Source: Methanocorpusculum sp. (GTDB taxonomy: Archaea; Halobacteriota; Methanomicrobia; Methanomicrobiales; Methanocorpusculaceae). From it: a stretch of 5,355 nt of DNA. The notes beneath the pieces are model-generated. The model was not told where the DNA came from. It saw only the letters and a program-made list of their open reading frames with translations, and searched no databases. Location of the stretch: assembly GCA_017555685.1 (NCBI GenBank), contig JAFZFW010000085.1, positions 1 to 5,355 of the forward strand, written 5' to 3'. Position 1 is the first letter of the stretch; each line of letters opens with the position of its first letter. A program made the translations under genes and the position numbers. Shown one piece after another: positions 1 through 4,958 of this stretch.

Positions 1-639
1 ACCCGCGAGGTCGTTTGCGCAGGCAAAACACTCTTTGACAACCGCGTCCGCATCTGCGGCAAGTCTGCTTCTTGCATGCATCAGCAGGAACTCATAGACG
101 GTTAAGTCCATAACGAAGTTCATGTTCTGCGAGAGCTGGGCAACGAGCTTCGAGCCGGTGGAAAAGCGCCATTCCTCATCCGGGACGACACCATTTACCA
201 GAACCTGCCGCTGTGTCGGCGTGTCTTTCTGGGCAAGACATTCAATGTCTCCTAAAAGCCTGCTCTTCCCTGAACCGGTAGGACCGACAATGCTTACAAT
301 CTCTCCGGCTTTGATGGTGAGTTCGACATGTTCTGCAGCCCCCGATTTGTTTACCCCGCCGATGATGGTGAGGCTTGTTATGCGGTCTGCCGGTCCTTTG
401 TCGGTTTCCGCGAAGGCGGAGAGGAAGGAACAGAGGCTCATGAATGTACTCTCATGGTCGAGTCCGAACTCTTCCAAGACGCTTTCTTCGATGTCGGAAA
501 GGGCTTCTGCGAAGGTTTTGTCTGCTGCGAGGTTTGCAAGCCGGATGTTTGCGAGATAGTCTGCGGCAAGCGGGTAGCGGGCGAGGATTTCAGAAACCGT
601 GAGGGTTTCGAGCTCTGCATATATGGCGGTATTAATCAT
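1..639 (-). CDS. ABC-type ATPase domain protein with ScdA_N/DUF1858-like N-terminal extension (partial, 3' end missing)
   Basis: I translated this frame from the ATG at 639; it stays open for exactly 213 codons to the window edge, so the C-terminus is missing. Residues 107-129 carry a clear ABC nucleotide-binding start, with Walker A GPTGSGKS at 119-126 and a Q-loop region around Q168-Q171 (AQLSQNMNF). The LSGGQ signature, Walker B and H-loop would lie beyond the edge. Residues 1-75 precede the ATPase and are unusual: the pattern LTVSEILARYPLAADYL, then DKTFAEAL, then a FGLD segment, resembles the small helical ScdA_N/DUF1858 domain, but the family's usual cysteines are absent. No transmembrane segment is visible in this part. 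The start overlaps the upstream GTPase gene by 8 bp and has GGAG 7 nt upstream, so the two genes are probably translationally coupled. ABC ATPase identity is firm; the role is unknown, and it need not be a transporter subunit. Confidence 0.85.
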   Translation of the reverse strand, partial: MINTAIYAELETLTVSEILARYPLAADYLANIRLANLAADKTFAEALSDIEESVLEEFGLDHESTFMSLCSFLSAFAETDKGPADRITSLTIIGGVNKSGAAEHVELTIKAGEIVSIVGPTGSGKSRLLGDIECLAQKDTPTQRQVLVNGVVPDEEWRFSTGSKLVAQLSQNMNFVMDLTVYEFLLMHARSRLAADADAVVKECFACANDLAG

Positions 640-1324
640 CGGAAAACTCCATTTTTTTCAGCATTCCCATCTGGTAGTAGTAGCCGATTCTGGTCTCTCC
701 GGTACAGTAGGAACAGATGGCCGCAGGCATGGTGAACCGGAGTTTGCGGTCTTTTAAGGTGTCGATTTCCATAGCGCTCTGGAAATGTTTTGCCAGATGG
801 AAGGAGCCCTGTCCAGTGATGCCGTTTACGAAGATAACTGCTGCGCGGGTGTTGACCTGACGGATGTTGAAGGCGAAGACCTCGCGTTCGGCCTGTGAGA
901 CGATGTCTCCTTTGGTGACAACGACGACATCGGCATATTTGAGCATAGGACCAATCTTTCGCGGAGTGTTGACGCCGGATAAGTTGTCGATGACACAGAC
1001 GGATAAGATGCCGTTGATGTGCGGAGAACAGCGGTTACAGAGTCCGGCGCTTTCGATGATGAGGTAAGAGAACCCCTTTCGTTTCGCCCACTGTACGGCA
1101 TCTTCGATGTTGCTGACAAAGAAGTGGTCGGGACAGATTTTTCCGGCGAATCCTGTCTGTACCTGGATGTTGTTTTCTTTGTAGCGCAGGTGGTCAAAGG
1201 AGGTTAAGGAGTCGAATTTGACAACCCCCGCCTCTCCGTTCGTAAGACCCATGGTCTCTAAGGTTTTGAGAATGACCGAGGTCTTGCCTGAGGATGGCGG
1301 CCCTGCGACGGTTATGAGTTTCAC
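632..1324 (-). CDS. CobW/HypB/UreG-class P-loop GTPase, putative metal chaperone
   Basis: A 230-residue cytoplasmic P-loop NTPase of the G3E/SIMIBI class. Walker A is GPPSSGKT at 8-15, next to the N-terminus. Further motifs are ESAG at 91-94 (the ExxG form seen in HypB/UreG), the UreG-like segment PRKIGPMLKYADVVVVTKGD at 121-140 with TKGD in the base-recognition position where NKxD is usual, and VNGITGQG near 167-173. Cysteines sit in suggestive places: CPDH at 64-67, CNRC at 96-99 followed by H102, and CSYC at 204-207. These could bind a metal; that is inference. Characterised relatives insert or deliver Ni, Co or Zn with nucleotide hydrolysis. The start is GTG; Walker A begins at residue 8 so a later start is not plausible, and no in-frame ATG is seen just upstream. 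It is the first gene of a two-gene operon with the downstream ABC protein and has its own promoter and dyad motif. It is not long enough for the CobW C-terminal domain, so HypB/UreG is the closer comparison. Confidence 0.85.
   Translation of the reverse strand: MKLITVAGPPSSGKTSVILKTLETMGLTNGEAGVVKFDSLTSFDHLRYKENNIQVQTGFAGKICPDHFFVSNIEDAVQWAKRKGFSYLIIESAGLCNRCSPHINGILSVCVIDNLSGVNTPRKIGPMLKYADVVVVTKGDIVSQAEREVFAFNIRQVNTRAAVIFVNGITGQGSFHLAKHFQSAMEIDTLKDRKLRFTMPAAICSYCTGETRIGYYYQMGMLKKMEFSDD
647..650 (-). promoter_or_regulatory. Shine-Dalgarno site of the ScdA_N-like/ABC gene
   Basis: GGAG lies 7 nt before the ATG at 639, inside the last codons of the GTPase gene. It supports this start and the coupling of the two overlapping genes. 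Confidence 0.65.
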
Positions 1325-1350
1325 AATAGGGTATTTTATAGGTAGGGTTG

Positions 1351-1360
1351 ATATAATAAA
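1351..1360 (-). promoter_or_regulatory. TATA box of the GTPase operon
   Basis: The minus strand reads TTTATTATAT, centred about 31 nt before the GTG start. With a usual archaeal TATA-to-start distance of 25-30 bp, transcription would begin only a few bases before the GTG, so the mRNA is probably leaderless or nearly so. A second AT-rich box (TATAAAAT, 1333-1340) is too close to the start codon to serve. Confidence 0.55.
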
Positions 1361-1381
1361 TGTTCTGAACTTTGTAGCATA

Positions 1382-1403
1382 AGTAAATTAAACATAATTT
1401 ACT
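1382..1403. promoter_or_regulatory. Putative operator, perfect 8-bp dyad, GTPase promoter
   Basis: AGTAAATT and AATTTACT form a perfect inverted repeat separated by 6 bp. The centre is 37 bp upstream of the TATA-box centre. A related dyad lies at 2768-2789 and another at 4131-4152, each before another gene of this locus, so I read it as a regulator site and not a terminator: no T-tract follows on the minus strand. Its place upstream of TATA would fit an activator, or a repressor that acts from upstream. Nothing else was recognised in the rest of this gap (about 1404-1497). Confidence 0.6.
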
Positions 1404-1497
1404 ATTTCGCGATTTTTCGGAGGATTCCGGCTGAGGCGCTAATGAGGGGGTGAAGTTTTTGCGGCTGATACCTTGAGAGTAGCCACAAACACGTACA

Positions 1498-1613
1498 AAA
1501 ACTCAGAAAAGAAAAAAAAGAAACTTCAGGGAAGTCTGAAGTTATTTTCTGCGAAGGACAAAGAGACCTGCTGCAGCAAGTCCTGCGAGAAGTCCTGCGA
1601 CCGGTGCCGGGCT
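1498..1613. repeat. Direct repeat copy A, 3' end and terminator of SBP1
   Basis: This 116-bp stretch matches 2852-2967 with 6 substitutions and no gaps by my count. It covers the last ~24 codons of SBP1 plus the terminator and 3' flank; only one of the differences falls in the ~44 noncoding bases. It is part of the tandem duplication of the binding-protein genes. Confidence 0.85.
1507..1543 (-). terminator. Hairpin plus T-tract terminator after SBP1
   Basis: AACTTCAG (1522-1529) and CTGAAGTT (1536-1543) form an 8-bp stem with a 6-nt loop. On the minus strand the stem is followed by a T-rich tract, with an uninterrupted run of eight T at 1512-1519 and four more at 1507-1510. The stem takes in two bases of the SBP1 stop codon. 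Confidence 0.7.
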
Positions 1614-2708
1614 GGATGCAGTGCTCTTGGATTCGTCAAACGAGTACTTCATAATCTCGCCGAGCTCTTCTTCGGTCATGTCGTAGTGGTAGAAGACATC
1701 ATAGAACTCGACAATCTTCTCCTTCACATCATAATCGAAGACTTCCGGATAGTAGAGGTTTCCAAGCCAGAGGGCGGTTACTAAACGGTTGGATGCAGGA
1801 GAGGTCCAGCTGTCCGGACACTCGTACGGAACTTCATAGACTCTGCCTTCTTTGACTGCCGGGAGAACATGCCACATCTCGCTTTCCATGATGGCATCAT
1901 AAAAGCGGTGTTCTGCATAGGCGGAGGCAGAAACAAGGACATAATTCGGATTCATCTGCATGACCTCCTCCATAGAGTACAGGTCGCCCTTTCCGCTTCC
2001 GGTAACTGCTGCCGGTGCGATGTTTTCACCGACTAAGTCAAGAACTTCTGCAAAGTAGGAACCCTTTCCAAGCATGTTTACGGAGTTTCCGTCAATGTTG
2101 GTGATGTAGATGAAGGTAGCCTTCTCATCGCCGACCTTTTCCATATTCTCATAGGTCATGTCGACAATGCCGCCCATGTAGTCAGCAAGCTCCTGACCGC
2201 GCTCTTCCTGTCCGAGCATCTCACCTAAGGTAAGGTACGACTGACGGATGTCTTTTAAGGTGTTCTGGGTGATGAAAACGAACGGAATGCCGGTCTTTTC
2301 CTGCATGTCATCCATGCCCGGACCAATGCTTTCTTTTGCAGCACCAAGGTCAATGACGACATCAATGCCGATTTCTTTGTCAAGAGCCATGACTTCTTCT
2401 GCATTCATGGTCATCTTTGCACCAAACATACTGCCGGTCTCCGGGAGGTTGTAAATTTCCGGATAGATGAAATGCTTCTGTGCGTCACTGAATCCGTTAC
2501 AGAGGGTTGCGAAGTTCTCCGGTCCGAAGGAGTAGAGAACAATCTGTGCCAGAGAACCGGATGGTGAGACACTGTCTACAACGACCGGGAGCTCGACTTC
2601 ACGGCCAAGGTCATCAATAAAGGTTCTGGTCTCCTCAGCTGCGCCGACACCGCAGAAAGCGGCGAAAAGAAACAGCAGAGTGATTCCTGCAATACATACT
2701 TTCTTCAT
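1542..2708 (-). CDS. ABC transporter substrate-binding protein (Peripla_BP_2/BtuF-FepB type), PGF-CTERM-like anchor; SBP1
   Basis: A 388-residue secreted binding protein of the class that feeds FecCD/BtuC-type importers (iron complexes, haem, cobalamin and related ligands). Residues 1-24 form a Sec signal peptide: basic start KK, hydrophobic core to ~18, then a small-residue GVGAAE cleavage region. The mature N-terminus TFIDDLGREVELP is the usual start of this family. Residues 143-180 fit the long backbone helix between the lobes (FITQNTLKDIRQSYLTLGEM onward). WHVLPAVKEGRVYEVP at 279-294 is another family hallmark. The last 23 residues begin SPAPVAG, continue as a hydrophobic Gly/Ala/Leu helix and end RRK, like archaeosortase-processed PGF-CTERM tails. 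It closely resembles the upstream SBP2, with differences in surface and possible ligand-lobe positions. It has its own promoter, dyad motif and terminator, so it is probably transcribed alone. Upstream of the ATG there is only a weak SD-like GTGAT. Ligand unknown. Confidence 0.9.
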   Translation of the reverse strand: MKKVCIAGITLLFLFAAFCGVGAAEETRTFIDDLGREVELPVVVDSVSPSGSLAQIVLYSFGPENFATLCNGFSDAQKHFIYPEIYNLPETGSMFGAKMTMNAEEVMALDKEIGIDVVIDLGAAKESIGPGMDDMQEKTGIPFVFITQNTLKDIRQSYLTLGEMLGQEERGQELADYMGGIVDMTYENMEKVGDEKATFIYITNIDGNSVNMLGKGSYFAEVLDLVGENIAPAAVTGSGKGDLYSMEEVMQMNPNYVLVSASAYAEHRFYDAIMESEMWHVLPAVKEGRVYEVPYECPDSWTSPASNRLVTALWLGNLYYPEVFDYDVKEKIVEFYDVFYHYDMTEEELGEIMKYSFDESKSTASSPAPVAGLLAGLAAAGLFVLRRK

Positions 2709-2736
2709 AAAATCACTATTCTATTGATGAAGGAGA

Positions 2737-2746
2737 TTATAATAAA
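2737..2746 (-). promoter_or_regulatory. TATA box of SBP1
   Basis: The minus strand reads TTTATTATAA, 9 of 10 bases identical to the GTPase-operon box. It is centred ~33 nt before the SBP1 ATG, which predicts a leader of only a few bases. Confidence 0.55.
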
Positions 2747-2767
2747 TTTATGTTAATTTTTGAATTA

Positions 2768-2789
2768 AGTAAATTAAACACGATTGTCT
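2768..2789. promoter_or_regulatory. Putative operator, degenerate dyad, SBP1 promoter
   Basis: The left half AGTAAATT is identical to the GTPase-promoter site, and 15 bp in a row (2766-2780) match 1380-1394. The right half GATTGTCT keeps 5 of 8 dyad positions. The centre lies 37 bp upstream of the TATA centre, exactly as at the GTPase promoter. A separate small inverted repeat, TTAATT/AATTAA (2753-2768), lies between it and the TATA box. Confidence 0.5.
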
Positions 2790-2851
2790 TTTTCCGAGGG
2801 GACGCAGGGAGGGAAAAAGCTGAGCGCACCAGATGAGAATGATGTATCAAT

Positions 2852-2967
2852 AAAACTCAGAAAAGAAAAAAAAGAGACTTCAGGGAAGTCTGAAGTTATT
2901 TTCTGCGAAGGACGAAGAGACCTGCTGCGGCAAGACCTGCGAGGAGACCTGCGACCGGTGCCGGGCT
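2852..2967. repeat. Direct repeat copy B, 3' end and terminator of SBP2
   Basis: Second copy of the 116-bp repeat at 1498-1613, with 6 substitutions between them. It holds the SBP2 C-terminal anchor codons and its terminator. Confidence 0.85.
2861..2897 (-). terminator. Hairpin plus T-tract terminator after SBP2
   Basis: ACTTCAG (2877-2883) and CTGAAGT (2890-2896) form a 7-bp stem with a 6-nt loop. On the minus strand a T-rich tract with eight T in a row (2866-2873) follows. It is nearly the same sequence as the SBP1 terminator; one substitution (2876) removes the eighth base pair. Confidence 0.7.
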
Positions 2968-4065
2968 TGCAGCTGCACTCTCTGCAGTTCCCTTGGAGTA
3001 GACCATAATCTCTCCAAGTTCTTCTTCGGTCATGTCGTAGTGGTAGAAGACATCATAGAACTCGATGAGCTTCTCTTCTACATCATAGTCAAAGACTTCC
3101 GGATAGAGGAGGTTTCCGAGCCAGAGGATAGAGATTAAACGGTGGGATGCCGGCGGGTTGCCCATCCATGCCCACGGACACTCGTACGGTGCTTCATAGA
3201 CTCTGCCTTCTTTGACTGCCGGGAGAGTGTTCCACATATCACTGGACATAATTGCCTCATAGTTGTCGTGCTCGAGGTAGCCGGAGCCTGCAACAATGAT
3301 GTAGTCCGGGTTCATCTGGAAGATATCTTCCATGGTGTACTGGTCACCAAGACCGCTGCCGGAAACTGCTTCCGGTGCGACATTGTTTGCAATACCATCA
3401 AGGATTTCGGTGTGGTAGGAGTTGTGGCCGAGCATGCATACCGCGTTGCCGTCAACTTCGGTTACATAGATGACAGAGACCTTGTCGTCTCCAATCTTTT
3501 CCATGTTCTCCTGGTACATCTTGACAATACCGCCGGTGTAGTCAGCAAGCTCCTGACCGCGCTCTTCCTGTCCGAGCATTTCACCTAAGGTAAGGTAGGA
3601 CTGGGCAACATCGTCAAGAGTGTTCTGGGTGATGAAAACGAACGGGACGTTGGTCTTTTCCTGCATCTCGTCCATCTGCGGTGCAATCTTTTCCTTTGCT
3701 TCACCAAGGTCGATAATGACGTCGATACCAATCTTCTTGTCAAGAGCCATGATTTCTTCTGCATTCATGGTCATCTTGGAACCGAACATACTGCCGGTTA
3801 CCGGAAGGTTGTGGATGCTTTCGTCAATGAAATGCTTCTGCTCGTCGCTGAATGCACTGAAAATCGTTGCGAAGTTCTCCGGACCGAAGGAATACAGCAC
3901 AATCTGTGCCAGAGAGCCGGACGGAGCGACACTGTCAACAACAGCCGGAAGTTCAACCTCGCGTCCAAAGTCATCAACAAACGTTCTGGTTTCCTCTGCT
4001 GCACCGACACCGCAGAAAGCGGTCAGAATCAGCAGGGTAAGGAACACTGCGGGAAGTTTTCTCAT
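2896..4065 (-). CDS. ABC transporter substrate-binding protein (Peripla_BP_2/BtuF-FepB type), PGF-CTERM-like anchor; SBP2
   Basis: A secreted, probably lipid- or sortase-anchored binding protein and close paralogue of SBP1. I place the start at the ATG at 4065 (389 residues) instead of the in-frame ATG at 4086. The inner ATG has GGAG 7 nt upstream, gives a standard signal peptide (MRKLPAVFLTLLILTAFCGV, then GAAEE) matching SBP1, and the outer ATG would fall upstream of the transcription start predicted from the TATA box. The domain order is that of SBP1: TFVDDFGREVELP at the mature N-terminus, a long interlobe helix, LPAVKEGRVYEAP, then a 23-residue tail starting SPAPVAG and ending RRK that is identical to SBP1's. 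Relative to SBP1 it has a two-residue insertion (near WAWMGNPPAS) and changed residues in the lobe loops, so ligand preference may differ. It lies 98 bases downstream of the ATPase gene and may serve that permease/ATPase. Ligand unknown. Confidence 0.9.
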   Translation of the reverse strand: MRKLPAVFLTLLILTAFCGVGAAEETRTFVDDFGREVELPAVVDSVAPSGSLAQIVLYSFGPENFATIFSAFSDEQKHFIDESIHNLPVTGSMFGSKMTMNAEEIMALDKKIGIDVIIDLGEAKEKIAPQMDEMQEKTNVPFVFITQNTLDDVAQSYLTLGEMLGQEERGQELADYTGGIVKMYQENMEKIGDDKVSVIYVTEVDGNAVCMLGHNSYHTEILDGIANNVAPEAVSGSGLGDQYTMEDIFQMNPDYIIVAGSGYLEHDNYEAIMSSDMWNTLPAVKEGRVYEAPYECPWAWMGNPPASHRLISILWLGNLLYPEVFDYDVEEKLIEFYDVFYHYDMTEEELGEIMVYSKGTAESAAASPAPVAGLLAGLAAAGLFVLRRK

Positions 4066-4072
4066 ACAAATA

Positions 4073-4076
4073 CTCC
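4073..4076 (-). promoter_or_regulatory. Shine-Dalgarno site that decides the SBP2 start
   Basis: GGAG lies 7 nt before the ATG at 4065, the same spacing as at the ScdA_N-like/ABC gene. It favours this start over the in-frame ATG at 4086. Confidence 0.65.
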
Positions 4077-4099
4077 ATTTATTCATAGAGATGTTGCAA

Positions 4100-4109
4100 G
4101 ATAAATATC
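4100..4109 (-). promoter_or_regulatory. Probable TATA box of SBP2
   Basis: The minus strand reads GATATTTATC, a weaker match than the other two TATA boxes. Centred at about 4104, it predicts transcription starting near 4078, just upstream of the GGAG site and downstream of the ATG at 4086. Confidence 0.45.
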
Positions 4110-4130
4110 ATTCGTTAATTTTGTGAAAAA

Positions 4131-4152
4131 AGTAAAATTAGTTACATTTACA
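4131..4152. promoter_or_regulatory. Putative operator, SBP2 promoter (possible weak terminator of the ATPase gene)
   Basis: AGTAAA, 10 bp, then TTTACA gives the same layout as the GTPase-promoter dyad, matching it at 15 of 22 positions. Its centre is about 37 bp from the probable TATA centre. On the minus strand the GTAAA/TTTAC arms are followed by six T (4126-4131), so the same DNA could also act as a weak terminator for the ATPase transcript. A further TTTAC half-site lies at 4156-4160. Confidence 0.45.
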
Positions 4153-4163
4153 AAATTTACCAT

Positions 4164-4958
4164 TTAGAACTCACTGTCCAGCGGGATACACAGATTATGA
4201 CGCCTGCAGGAGTTCTCAAACTCCTCAACCTTCACCGAAACTCCGTACACCGTCTTAATCAAATCCGCATCCAGCACCGAATCCGGCGAACCGTCAGCGA
4301 TTACGGTGCCCTTATGAATCATCACCACACGATTCGCATACAGGAATGCATGGTCAGGATTATGCGTCGAAAGAATAATCGTATAGCCATCCTTCGCAAG
4401 CCCGGAAATCCTCTGCATCACCCGGAACTGATTTCCATAGTCCAGATTCGCTGTCGGCTCATCCATAATTAAAATCTTCGACTTCTGCACCAGTGCCCGT
4501 GCAATCAACGCGAGCTGCCGTTCACCGCCGGAAATTTCTCCATACCCTGCATGCGCCAGATGCGCAATACCAAGACTTTCCAGTGCCGCATGGGCTTCAT
4601 CGATGTGTTCCTGCTTTGGAGATGACAGGACCTTAAGACTGCTTGTCAGACCCATGAGTACCACATCAAGAACCTCATAATTAAACACCGGATAGGTGGA
4701 CTGCGGAATATAGGCAATCTGTTTGGCAATCTCTTTGTGCGTCATTGTTTTGATGTCTGAACCGTTCAGATAAATTTTACCGGCATAATTCCGCAGGAAA
4801 CCCAGCATACACTTAAACAGCGTACTCTTTCCAACCCCGTTCGGACCCAGAACCGCGAGCAGGTCGCCGGACTCAGTGGTGAACGAAACATCACGCAGAA
4901 CCTGCGGACCTCTTTTGCTGTACGCAAAATTCAATGACTGAATGTCAAGGGTTTTCAT
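4164..4958 (-). CDS. ABC transporter ATP-binding protein (FecE/BtuD type)
   Basis: A 264-residue cytoplasmic ATPase of the importer family that pairs with FecCD/BtuC permeases. All motifs are present and intact: Walker A GPNGVGKST at 38-46, Q-loop Q86, signature ISGGERQ at 142-148, Walker B ILIMDE at 162-167 with catalytic E167, D-loop NLD at 171-173, and switch histidine H199 in STHNPDHA. The length is normal for the family, with a short C-terminal extension (about 245-264) holding two cysteines (C251, C257). The ATG overlaps the permease stop codon by 4 bp (ATGA) and has GGAGGG 8 nt upstream, so it is translated with the permease. It is probably the energy unit for import of ligand delivered by SBP2 and perhaps SBP1. 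Family assignment is firm; the substrate is not determinable here. Confidence 0.95.
   Translation of the reverse strand: MKTLDIQSLNFAYSKRGPQVLRDVSFTTESGDLLAVLGPNGVGKSTLFKCMLGFLRNYAGKIYLNGSDIKTMTHKEIAKQIAYIPQSTYPVFNYEVLDVVLMGLTSSLKVLSSPKQEHIDEAHAALESLGIAHLAHAGYGEISGGERQLALIARALVQKSKILIMDEPTANLDYGNQFRVMQRISGLAKDGYTIILSTHNPDHAFLYANRVVMIHKGTVIADGSPDSVLDADLIKTVYGVSVKVEEFENSCRRHNLCIPLDSEF

Noticed and set aside
122..735. Plus-strand open frames opposite the ScdA_N-like/ABC gene
   Set aside because: They lie antisense to a frame with intact Walker A, good SD and operon overlap, and show no recognisable domain.
1382..1403. Perfect dyad as a terminator for SBP1 transcripts
   Set aside because: SBP1 already has a terminator at 1507-1543, no T-tract follows this dyad on the minus strand, and the motif recurs at a set distance from TATA boxes.
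1415..1426. Short palindrome CGGA/TCCG in the SBP1-GTPase gap
   Set aside because: A 4-bp stem with a 4-nt loop is expected by chance and has no T-tract or repeat elsewhere.
1473..1784. Plus-strand open frame encoding a cysteine-rich peptide (CCSKSCEKSCDRCRAGC)
   Set aside because: It runs antisense through the SBP1 terminator and the codons for the C-terminal Gly/Ala/Leu tail, whose complement yields Cys/Arg/Ser codons. A similar antisense frame over SBP2 (2784-3008) differs in register and composition, which fits an artefact.
2644..2665. Lipoprotein signal (Cys near the end of the SBP signal peptides)
   Set aside because: Both proteins have Phe just before the Cys (AFC), which does not fit a lipobox, and the small-residue site GVGAAE follows. 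The C-terminal anchor already explains membrane attachment.
3798..4010. Minus-strand open frame within SBP2 in another frame
   Set aside because: It is contained in the SBP2 coding region and has low-complexity Arg/Ser content with no start signal; SBP2 explains the DNA.
4066..4086. In-frame ATG at 4086 as the start of SBP2
   Set aside because: It adds seven residues before a normal signal peptide, lacks an SD site, and would lie upstream of the transcription start predicted from the TATA box. The ATG at 4065 has GGAG at 7 nt.
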